Source: Haloarcula salinisoli (GTDB taxonomy: Archaea; Halobacteriota; Halobacteria; Halobacteriales; Haloarculaceae). Taken from it: DNA of 64,000 bases. Below are positions 41,901 to 49,258 of this stretch, piece after piece. Position 1 is the stretch's first letter; the number at the start of each line of letters is the position of its first letter. The notes beneath the pieces are model-generated. The model made no database searches. It worked only from the letters and a program-made list of their open reading frames with translations, and was not told the DNA's origin. Location of the stretch: contig NZ_RKLQ01000002.1 of assembly GCF_019599405.1 (NCBI RefSeq), forward strand, positions 186,001 to 250,000. Reading direction: 5' to 3'. Both the position numbers and the translations under genes were made by a program.

Positions 41901-42549
41901 CGTCATGTCCTCTCGCATCGACCCCTCCGAAATCGACGACGAGGCCCACAACATGGACATCATGGAGCGGTACCCCCGCGAGTTCTACGAGGCGACGCGG
42001 GAACTCACCGCCCCCGAGGAAGTCGAGGACATCATGACCATCGCCGAGGAGAACCTCGGGACCGACCGCGAGTACACCGAGTTCCGGCACACCCACGACA
42101 CCACGGATATCGCCGCGGGGCCGGACCTCTCGGCGTACAAGACGCTGGGGTCGATGGAGGAGAAGATGGACGCCCAGTTGCACCTCTCGCGGAAACTGCG
42201 CGCGGTCGTCGAGAGCGACGTGGCCGAACGCATCATCGAGTACCACTTCCTGCCCGACCTCATCGGCAACCTGCGGGCCTTCTCCCGTCAGGAGGTCCGC
42301 TGTCTGGACTGCGGCGAGAAGTACCGGCGGATGCCCCTGACCGGGGACTGCCGGGAGTGTGGCGGCCGGGTGAACCTCACGGTGCACCAGGGCTCGGTCA
42401 ACAAGTACATCGACACCGCGATACGGGTCGCCGACGAGTTCGGGGCCCGGGACTACACCAAACAGCGGCTCCAGATTCTGGAGACGAAAATCGAGTCGGT
42501 GTTCCAGAACGACCACAACAAGCAGTCCGGCATCGCCGACTTCATGTAG
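38923..42549 (+). CDS. polC: DNA polymerase D large (catalytic) subunit DP2, 1208 aa
   Basis: The replicative family-D polymerase subunit. Visible are the N-terminal domain ([20 protein letters not shown]), a haloarchaeal acidic insert at about residues 285-310, zinc modules (CPDC/CPDC/CPDC/CERC around residue 706-755 and CLDC/CREC near 1125-1150), and the active-site segment [13 protein letters not shown] with C959-DGDED964. No intein interrupts that segment, although it is a known intein site. Codons 929-987 (41707-41883) have only about 44% G/C in the third position, in sharp contrast to the rest. The small subunit is encoded at 62243. Confidence 0.97.
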   Translation: [1208 protein letters not shown]

Positions 42550-42646
42550 CTCGGGCCTGCCAATACAGGCCGCTGACGACCGCAAGACGGGCGTCTGCCG
42601 GCCGTCCGATGGGTGCTTTTGTCACTCGAATCTAATCAGTCATGGT

Positions 42647-42856
42647 ATGACAACCCACCCTGAGAGAGTGGCATCACCCCAGTCACCGACCGTCCCCGAC
42701 TCGCGCGAGGAGCGGCCGATTTCGACCACCGTCCAGGCGCTCCGGGTGGCCGTCCTGGAGTGTCAGGTCGCTGCGCTGGAACAGCAACTCGAAGCCGAAC
42801 GGGAGCGCCGGCAGGCCGTCGTCGACCGCTACGAGCGGCTGCTGGCCGAGCGGTGA
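42647..42856 (+). CDS. Small coiled-coil protein, 69 aa
   Basis: A polar N-terminus (MTTHPERVASPQSPTVPDSR) is followed by one long amphipathic helix, ALRVAVLECQVAALEQQLEA and ERERRQAVVDRYERLLAER, with heptad leucines consistent with a coiled coil. Codon use is haloarchaeal. It ends 15 bp before the convergent serA stop. Function is unknown. Confidence 0.6.
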   Translation: MTTHPERVASPQSPTVPDSREERPISTTVQALRVAVLECQVAALEQQLEAERERRQAVVDRYERLLAER

Positions 42857-42871
42857 GTAGAAGTTCTGAGC

Positions 42872-44458
42872 CTACCCGTCGCCGAGCGCGACGTAGGTCG
42901 TCTCGATGATGCGGCTGTCGTCGTTCAGGCGGTCGATGAGCGAGCGGTCGGGCTTCTCGTCTAAGTTGTAGATAGAGAGCGCTTCCCCGCCGATGGTCTC
43001 GCGGCCGTTGAACATCCCGGCGATGTTGATGTTCGCCTCACCGAGCGCGGTGCCGATGAAGCCGATGGTGCCCGGCTCGTCCTTGTTCCGGACGACGAGC
43101 ATGTGGCCGTGGGGGACGGCCTCGATGCGGTGGCCGTCGATGCGGACGATGCGGGACTCCTCGCCGCCGAACTGCGTGCCACAGACGGAGACGTCGCTCT
43201 CCCCGTCGGAGACGGTGACGGTGATGAGGCTCTGGTAGTCCTCGGCGGAGGAGGTCTTGGACTCGGTCACGTCGATGCCCCGTTCCTCGGCGATCTGGGG
43301 GGCGTTGACGGCGTTGACCTGGATGTCCGAGGGCGCGAAGACGCCCTCCAGGGCGCTGGCGGTGACGTACTCGACGTCCTCGTCGGCGATGTCGCCGGCG
43401 TAGGTCACCTCGACCGAACTCATGTGGCCGTCGAACAGCTGGACGGCGATGCGACCCGCCGTGCTGGCGAGTTCGAGGTACGGCTCGACGGCCTCGAAGG
43501 TGGCACGGTCGAGCGACGGAGCGTTCAGGGCGTTGGCGACGGGCTGGCCGTTGGCCGCGGCGATAATCTGGTCGGCCGTGGAGGTCGCGACGTTCTCCTG
43601 TGCGGCCTCGGTCGAGGCCCCGAGGTGGGGCGTGACGATGATGTCGTCGACGCCGAGCAGCGGGGAGTCCTCGGCCAGGGGTTCCTCGCCGAAAACGTCC
43701 AGCGCAGCGCCGTTGAGGATGCCGTCCTCGACGGCCTCGGCGAGCGCGGGCTCGTCGATGATGCCGCCGCGGGCGCAGTTGACGACGTAGCCGCCCTCCA
43801 GCAGCGCGAGTTCTTCTTCGCCGATCATGTTCTCGGTCTCGGGGGTCAGGGGCGTGTGGATGGTGACGAAGTCCGACGCCTCGAGACAGTCCTCGAGGTC
43901 GTCGACGAGTTCGGCGCCGAACTGCTTTGCCCGCTCCTCGCTGATGTAGGGGTCAAAGGTGACGATGTCCATCCCCAGATTGCCCAGGCGCTTGGCGACC
44001 TGCTGGCCGACGCGGCCAAAGCCGACGACGCCGAGCGTCTTGTTGTTGACCTCGGTGCCGAGGAACTCGCCTTTGGCCCACTCCCCGCCCTTGAGGCGGT
44101 CGTGGGCCTGCGGGATAGAACGAGCGGTGGCGAAAGCCATCGCGACGCTGTGTTCGGCGGCGGCGCGGACGTTCCCGTCCGGGGCGTTCGCGACGATGAC
44201 GCCGTGTTCGGTGGCGGCGTCGATGTCGATGTTGTCGACGCCGATACCGGCGCGACCGACGATGATGAGGTCGGGGGCGGCCCCGAACACTTCGTCGGTG
44301 ACCTCGGTTCCCGAGCGGACGATGAGCGCGTTGGCGTCCGAGACTGCGTCGAGCAGCGCGTCGCCCTCGACGTCGTAGGCTGTGACAACCTCGTGGCCCG
44401 CCTCGCGTAACCGGTCGAGTCCGGCGTCTGCGATGGGGTCTGTAACGAGTACCTTCAT
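42872..44458 (-). CDS. serA: D-3-phosphoglycerate dehydrogenase, 528 aa
   Basis: First enzyme of serine synthesis. Long-form SerA: substrate domain (VRSGTEVTDEVFGAAPDLII), Rossmann domain with GFGRVGQQVAKRLGNLGMD, catalytic residues in NCARGGIIDEPALAEA and VTPHLGASTEAAQ (His), an intervening ASB-type domain, and a C-terminal ACT domain (KDEPGTIGFIGTALGEANIN). Serine feedback through the ACT domain is therefore likely. The start at 44458 matches family length. Confidence 0.95.
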   Translation of the reverse strand: MKVLVTDPIADAGLDRLREAGHEVVTAYDVEGDALLDAVSDANALIVRSGTEVTDEVFGAAPDLIIVGRAGIGVDNIDIDAATEHGVIVANAPDGNVRAAAEHSVAMAFATARSIPQAHDRLKGGEWAKGEFLGTEVNNKTLGVVGFGRVGQQVAKRLGNLGMDIVTFDPYISEERAKQFGAELVDDLEDCLEASDFVTIHTPLTPETENMIGEEELALLEGGYVVNCARGGIIDEPALAEAVEDGILNGAALDVFGEEPLAEDSPLLGVDDIIVTPHLGASTEAAQENVATSTADQIIAAANGQPVANALNAPSLDRATFEAVEPYLELASTAGRIAVQLFDGHMSSVEVTYAGDIADEDVEYVTASALEGVFAPSDIQVNAVNAPQIAEERGIDVTESKTSSAEDYQSLITVTVSDGESDVSVCGTQFGGEESRIVRIDGHRIEAVPHGHMLVVRNKDEPGTIGFIGTALGEANINIAGMFNGRETIGGEALSIYNLDEKPDRSLIDRLNDDSRIIETTYVALGDG

Positions 44459-44549
44459 ACCGGACCGAACTTACTGGGACGGCATAACGCTTGTTTTCTG
44501 CGCGCGGTGTTGCCACTGGTGGCGGTGGAACGGAGAGAAAACGGGCGTG

Positions 44550-44717
44550 CTATCGCCACTCGGGGAGCGAGGCGGCGTCTACGAGCGGGAGTGTCATATA
44601 GGCGTCGTCGGTCGAAACGTCCGCGATGATGAACGTGTCAGTCGGCCCTTCCTCGACGGAAGCCATGACCTCCGATTCGGCAGCAACCTTCGCTGGGGCA
44701 ACCGTATCCGGCTCCAT
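44550..44717 (-). CDS. Small haloarchaeal protein, 55 aa
   Basis: A gene below usual length cut-offs: MEPDTVAPAKVAAESEVMAS, then VEEGPTDTFIIADVSTDDAY, then MTLPLVDAASLPEWR. The pattern SEVMASV..G....FIIADVSxDDAY..LP..D...LPEWR resembles a conserved small haloarchaeal family of unknown function (DUF7556, from memory). A strong TATA box lies at 44740-44750, 24-33 bp before the ATG. Confidence 0.78.
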   Translation of the reverse strand: MEPDTVAPAKVAAESEVMASVEEGPTDTFIIADVSTDDAYMTLPLVDAASLPEWR

Positions 44718-44739
44718 GCATGAGAATATGTAACACCCG

Positions 44740-44750
44740 TATATAAAAAC
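44740..44750 (-). promoter_or_regulatory. TATA box of the 55-aa protein gene
   Basis: The minus strand reads GTTTTTATATA at the position expected for a leaderless or near-leaderless transcript from the ATG at 44717. Confidence 0.6.
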
Positions 44751-45149
44751 TGCGGAATCCGTGGATAACGTGGTGTTAGTATCACAATCCTGAGCTATAT
44801 CCGGTGAAAATCAATGGCTGAAACGAATACCTGATTCGGCCGAAATAGCCGTTTTCTGGGGCCTATACTAGCGAATCACGTTCTTATCGGTGGTATCTAG
44901 CCCCCCTCCAGCGTTTCACTCTTTCGAGTTGACAGGTCGGTCTGGCGTCAAGAACAGCGGGGCGAGGCCAGACAGCGATGGGTTTCGTCTGGACGTGACG
45001 CCCCACCAGCCAGCGTTGGAAGGTCCGACCAGCCAGCGTTGGAAGGTCCGACCAGCCAGCACCGGGCGTGTCACCGCGCGGGCGAGTTCGGCGACGGCAC
45101 GGCCCCGATGTTAACTACTTAGTAGGTGCGGGGCGGAGCTTTGGCCAGT
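44751..45149. other. 400-bp intergenic region with a hairpin and a 23-bp tandem repeat
   Basis: No gene is seen. GTCTGGC and GCCAGAC (about 44940-44975) can pair. A 23-bp unit beginning ACCAGCCAGCGTTGG is repeated at 45005, 45028 and, for its first 10 bases, 45051. The right end holds the promoter of the CBS-glyS operon. Confidence 0.55.
45005..45060 (+). repeat. 23-bp tandem repeat, 2.4 copies
   Basis: The period is exactly 23 bp with two perfect full copies and a 10-base third copy. It is non-coding and lies 90-145 bp before the CBS gene start. Confidence 0.85.
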
Positions 45150-45995
45150 ATGAACGTCGCAGACGCTATGACGCCGCGCTCGGAGGTCGTCACGGTGGAA
45201 ATTCCGGGCACCCGTGACGACGTGCTGGAGTATCTCCAGGAGCGGAAGTTCTCCTCGGTCCCCGTCATCAAGGAGACCGACGACGGCGAACAGTTCCGCG
45301 GGCTCATCTCCCGAGACGCACTCATCGACCAGCCCGACGAGGACCAGCTCGCCTTGCTGGTCGAGGAGGTCCCGACCATCACCGCCGACGCCACCATCGA
45401 GGCGGCGGCCGAACTGATGCTCTCCGAGGGAGAACGCCGCGTCCCGGTCGTCGACGGGCGACTGGAAGGAATCATCACGATAACGGATATCGTCCACGCC
45501 ATCGCCAACGGCGACACCGACGGCGACAGCGAGGTCGGCGGCCTGGCCCGAAGCGACATCAACTGCCTCTATGCCGGGTCGCCCCTGACCGTCGCCGAGC
45601 GGGAACTGTCCTACGCCGAAGTGCCCTACGGCGTCGTACTCGACGACGAAGGCGAGATGACCGGGATGCTCACCGTCGTCGACATCATCGACGTCGCCCG
45701 CGTCGTGGAGGGCGAGGACGACACCGGCGACTCCATCGCCAACCAGGACGACGACTGGGCCTGGGAGGGTATCAAGGCCGTGGGCGGTCGCTACATGCCC
45801 ACGCGCAACGTCGAAATCCCCGCCGAGTCCGTCAGCGAGTTCATGACGAGTGACGTCGTCACCGTCAACAAGCGCCGCACCGCCACGGAGGCCGCCCAGC
45901 TGATGATAGAGCACGACATCGAGCAGATACCGCTCGTCTCGGGCGACGAGCTCACGGGTATCGTGCGGGACGTCGACCTGCTGGAGGGGCTATGA
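45150..45995 (+). CDS. CBS-domain protein (four CBS motifs), 281 aa
   Basis: Two tandem Bateman modules: MNVADAMTPRSEVVTVEIPG, then VPTITADATIEAAAELMLSE with GERRVPVVDGRLEGIITITD, the INCLYAGSPLTVAERELSYA region, and VSEFMTSDVVTVNKRRTATE ending IVRDVDLLEGL. CBS pairs bind adenine nucleotides or SAM and act as sensors. Its stop overlaps the start of glyS (ATGA), so the two are co-expressed; whether it regulates the synthetase is not known. The ATG at 45150 fits the family start. Confidence 0.9.
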   Translation: MNVADAMTPRSEVVTVEIPGTRDDVLEYLQERKFSSVPVIKETDDGEQFRGLISRDALIDQPDEDQLALLVEEVPTITADATIEAAAELMLSEGERRVPVVDGRLEGIITITDIVHAIANGDTDGDSEVGGLARSDINCLYAGSPLTVAERELSYAEVPYGVVLDDEGEMTGMLTVVDIIDVARVVEGEDDTGDSIANQDDDWAWEGIKAVGGRYMPTRNVEIPAESVSEFMTSDVVTVNKRRTATEAAQLMIEHDIEQIPLVSGDELTGIVRDVDLLEGL

Positions 45996-47764
45996 ACGAG
46001 GGCGAACGCCTGACCGAGCTGGCCAAGCGACGAGGGTTCTACTTTCCCGCCGCGGGCGCCTACGGCGGCGCCGCCGGCTTCTGGACCTACGGCCCGCAGG
46101 GCGCCGCGCTGAAAGACAATATCGAGGACGCCTGGCGGGACCGCTTCGTCGTCCAGGCCGGCCACCAGGAGATATCCGCGCCGGACGTGATGCCCGAGCC
46201 CGTCTTCGAGGCGTCGGGCCATCTCGACGGCTTCGACGACATGATACTCGAATGCGGCGAGTGTGGCGCCACCCACCGGGCCGACCACATCGTCGAGGAC
46301 AACACCGACATCGAGGAGGCCGAGTCCCTGCCCAACGAGGAGGTCATGGATATCATCGCCGAGCACGACATCCCGTGTCCCTCCTGTCAGGCCTCCCTGG
46401 CCGGCGAGCCGGTCGATAACTTCAACCTGATGTTCGAGACGAACATCGGTCCGGGCACCTCCTCGCCGGGCTACCTGCGCCCCGAGACCGCCCAGGGCAT
46501 CTTCGTCGAGTTCCCCCAGCTCGCCGAGTACGCCCGCAACCAGCTCCCCTTTGGCGTCGCACAGATAGGCAAGGCCTACCGCAACGAGATATCGCCGCGC
46601 AAGTCGCTCGTGCGCGTACGCGAGTTCACGCAGGCCGAACTCGAACACTTCGTCGACCCCGAGGAGGACGAACCGCCGCTTGAGACGGTCGAGGACGTGA
46701 CCCTGCCGCTGTACTCCGGCGAGAGTCAGCAGGCCGACGACGGCGGCGTCGAGCACCTGACGGTGCGTGAGGCCGTCGATTCGGGCGTCATCACCAGCGA
46801 CTGGGTGGCCTACTACCTGGGCATCGCCCGTGGCTGGTACGAGCGCATCGGCATCGACATGGACCGCTTTCGCTTCCGGCAGCACCTCCCGGGCGAACTG
46901 GCCCACTACGCGTCGGACTGCTGGGACGCCGAGGCCGAAATCGACGGCGACTGGATAGAGATCACCGGCTTCGCCTATCGGGGCGACTACGACCTGCAGA
47001 AACACGCCGACCACTCGGGCCAGGACTACACCGTGTTCAAGCAGTACGACGAGCCCATCACGGTCGAACGGCCCACCGTCGACCCCGAGATGAGCTACCT
47101 CGGGCCGGAGTTCGGCGGCGACGCACAGGCGGTCGCCGACGCGCTGGAGGGACTCGCGGCCGACGACCCAGATGCCTTCGACGATGAGGAAGTCACCGTC
47201 GAACTCGACGGCGAGACGGTCACGGTTCCAGTCGAGCAGACCGGCTTCAGCGTCGAGGAGATAACAGAGAACGGCGAGCATATCACGCCCCACGTCGTCG
47301 AGCCCTCCTTCGGCGTCGGTCGGCTCATCTACACCGTGCTGGCCCACGCCTATACGGAGGACGAGGTCGATGGCGAGGCCCGGACCTATCTCGAACTGCC
47401 CCCCGAGCAGGCCCCGACGACGGTCGGCGTCTTCCCGCTGATGGACCGGGACGGCATGGGCGAGTACGCCCGGGAACTGGCCGAGGCGCTCCGACAGGCG
47501 GGCCACTCGGTCACCTACGACGACTCGGGCGCCATCGGCCGGCGGTATCGTCGCCAGGACGAAATCGGGACGCCGTACTGCGTGACGGTGGACTACGAAT
47601 CGATAGGTGAACCGGAGGGTGACGCCGACCCCGACGACCTGCAGGCCGACACCGTCACACTCAGGGAACGGGACTCCACGGCACAGAAGCGAGTCCCCAT
47701 CGACGGCCTGGCCGAGACCGTCCAGAAACTGGTCGACGGCGACGTGGCGTTCGACGACCTGTAA
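45992..47764 (+). CDS. glyS: Glycyl-tRNA synthetase (archaeal/eukaryal type), 590 aa
   Basis: Class II synthetase, dimeric type. Motif 1 region: FWTYGPQGAALKDNIEDAWR; motif 2: AYRNEISPRKSLVRVREFTQ with PGYLRPETAQGIF; motif 3: HVVEPSFGVGRLIYTVLAHA. The C-terminal anticodon-binding domain (VGVFPLMDRDGMGEYARELA) is present. A CxxC zinc pair (CGEC / CPSC) lies in the insertion. It is translated after the CBS gene with a four-base overlap, and the next gene begins one base after the stop. Confidence 0.97.
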   Translation: MNEGERLTELAKRRGFYFPAAGAYGGAAGFWTYGPQGAALKDNIEDAWRDRFVVQAGHQEISAPDVMPEPVFEASGHLDGFDDMILECGECGATHRADHIVEDNTDIEEAESLPNEEVMDIIAEHDIPCPSCQASLAGEPVDNFNLMFETNIGPGTSSPGYLRPETAQGIFVEFPQLAEYARNQLPFGVAQIGKAYRNEISPRKSLVRVREFTQAELEHFVDPEEDEPPLETVEDVTLPLYSGESQQADDGGVEHLTVREAVDSGVITSDWVAYYLGIARGWYERIGIDMDRFRFRQHLPGELAHYASDCWDAEAEIDGDWIEITGFAYRGDYDLQKHADHSGQDYTVFKQYDEPITVERPTVDPEMSYLGPEFGGDAQAVADALEGLAADDPDAFDDEEVTVELDGETVTVPVEQTGFSVEEITENGEHITPHVVEPSFGVGRLIYTVLAHAYTEDEVDGEARTYLELPPEQAPTTVGVFPLMDRDGMGEYARELAEALRQAGHSVTYDDSGAIGRRYRRQDEIGTPYCVTVDYESIGEPEGDADPDDLQADTVTLRERDSTAQKRVPIDGLAETVQKLVDGDVAFDDL

Positions 47765-47765
47765 G

Positions 47766-48356
47766 ATGACCGACGAGGTCGCCAGACGGCTCGTCCACGC
47801 GACGGGCGCAGCGGTGCCGCTGGGCTACCTGCTCGGTGGCGACCTCGTGAGCTGGCGGGTCGTGCAGCTGTTTCTTTCGGTCGCCCTGGTCGTCGTCGTC
47901 GCCCTCGAGTTCCTGCGGCTGTCGGTCGGGCTCGACTGGGCCATCTACGAACGGCTCACCCGCGAGTACGAACAGGACAACCCGGCGGGCTATGCCCTCT
48001 ACATCGTCGGGATGGCCGTGGTCGCCTGGGCTGTCGCCGTCGGGCTCCCCGTCGCGGTCGCCGTCCCGGCGATGCTAATGTTAGCCATCGGGGACCCCAT
48101 CAGCGGGCTCCTCGGGTCGACGGAGGCCAGCAGCGTCAAACAACTGTGGGTGTTGCTCGTGATGTTCGGGGTCTGTACGCTACTGGCGGCGCCGTTCGTC
48201 TCGACGGCGGCGGCGGTGCTGGGCGGGGTCGCGGCCACCTTCGCCGACGGCGTCAAGCCCACTATCGCCGGCTACGTCGTCGACGACAACCTCTCGATTC
48301 CGGTATTCGGGGCCGTCGCGATGTGGGTCGGCCTCGTGGCCGTCCCCACGCTCTAG
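47766..48356 (+). CDS. Dolichol kinase/phytol kinase-like CTP-dependent membrane protein, 196 aa
   Basis: A polytopic protein starting MTDEVARRLVHATGAAVPLG, with AMLMLAIGDPISGLLGSTEA (the D-P/A-x-A-x-x-x-G motif of the dolichol kinase/CTP transferase family) and GGVAATFADGVKPTIAGYVVDDNLSI-type second motif. Family members phosphorylate polyprenols or phytol, or activate phosphatidate. The neighbouring UbiA gene also handles isoprenoids. The start lies one base after the glyS stop. Confidence 0.82.
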   Translation: MTDEVARRLVHATGAAVPLGYLLGGDLVSWRVVQLFLSVALVVVVALEFLRLSVGLDWAIYERLTREYEQDNPAGYALYIVGMAVVAWAVAVGLPVAVAVPAMLMLAIGDPISGLLGSTEASSVKQLWVLLVMFGVCTLLAAPFVSTAAAVLGGVAATFADGVKPTIAGYVVDDNLSIPVFGAVAMWVGLVAVPTL

Positions 48357-49231
48357 ATCAGCGCCAGTGCGACCAGCCCGAGCAGGAGATACTCGGCGTC
48401 CTTGGCCAGACAGAACGCGTCCATCCGGCCGGTCTCGCCGAGGAACCACGTCAGACCCAGCGAGTAGCCCAGCACGGGCAAGGCTCCGAGCGCGGCCAGT
48501 GCCACCGTCGGAACGGTCATGAGGGTGACGAGCAACGCCAGCGAGCAGCCCTCGAACAGCGCCAGGAGTTGCCGGGTTCGGGGAACGCCCAGCACCACCG
48601 GGATAGTGTCGACGCCGGTGGCGGCGTCGCCAGTGACGTCACGGACGTTGAAGACCTCGACCGAGATGAACGAGCGCAGGTAGAAGAACAGACAGACCGC
48701 TATCGCGACCGGGCCGACTGACAGGCCCCCAAACGCCAGGGGGACGCCGGTGACGGTCAAGGCCCACGCGAGGGCGACGAGCACGGTGTTGGCGCCGAAG
48801 ACGTCCTTGAGCCGTCGGCCCCCGAGCGTGACGGGGAGGCTGTACAACAGCGAGGCCCCGAGCGGGACACAGGCGACAGCCAGCGTGATCGGGCCACCGC
48901 CCCACCACGCGATGGCGGCGCCGAGCGCGAACGTCCCGACGGCGAGGCCAGCGACGACGGCCGGGTGGTCGGCGACGAACGACGAGTGGTCGGGGGTGTT
49001 GATGGCGTCCTCTTCGAGGTCCGCGAGGTCGTTGGCGGTGTAGACGGCGAACGATATCAGGCCGACGATGACCGCGGGCATCGGCGACGCCACACCCAGC
49101 AGCGCCATCGCGAAGGCGGTCTTGGCCGCCGCGACGGCGCCCTGGACCACCCGGAACTGCTGAGCCCATCGAACGAGTGCTCGAAGTTGTTCCCAGTCTC
49201 GGCCAGTTTGGTACTCACTATGTGCTTGCAT
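48353..49231 (-). CDS. UbiA-family prenyltransferase, 292 aa
   Basis: Membrane prenyltransferase with both aspartate-rich motifs: NDLADLEEDAINTPDHSSF (NDxxDxxxD) in the first half and NVRDVTGDAATGVDTIPVVL in the second, plus about eight hydrophobic helices. Haloarchaea use such enzymes for archaeal lipid, menaquinone, heme or C50 carotenoid synthesis; the sequence alone does not tell me which. Its stop codon and that of the convergent kinase gene share one CTAG (48353-48356). Confidence 0.88.
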   Translation of the reverse strand: MQAHSEYQTGRDWEQLRALVRWAQQFRVVQGAVAAAKTAFAMALLGVASPMPAVIVGLISFAVYTANDLADLEEDAINTPDHSSFVADHPAVVAGLAVGTFALGAAIAWWGGGPITLAVACVPLGASLLYSLPVTLGGRRLKDVFGANTVLVALAWALTVTGVPLAFGGLSVGPVAIAVCLFFYLRSFISVEVFNVRDVTGDAATGVDTIPVVLGVPRTRQLLALFEGCSLALLVTLMTVPTVALAALGALPVLGYSLGLTWFLGETGRMDAFCLAKDAEYLLLGLVALALI

Positions 49232-49258
49232 CGTGTCACGGTACGCATCGGGAGACCG

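Noticed and set aside
45005-45060. Possible CRISPR-like repeat
   Set aside because: The copies are directly adjacent with no spacers, only 2.4 units are present, and there are no cas genes; it is a plain tandem repeat.
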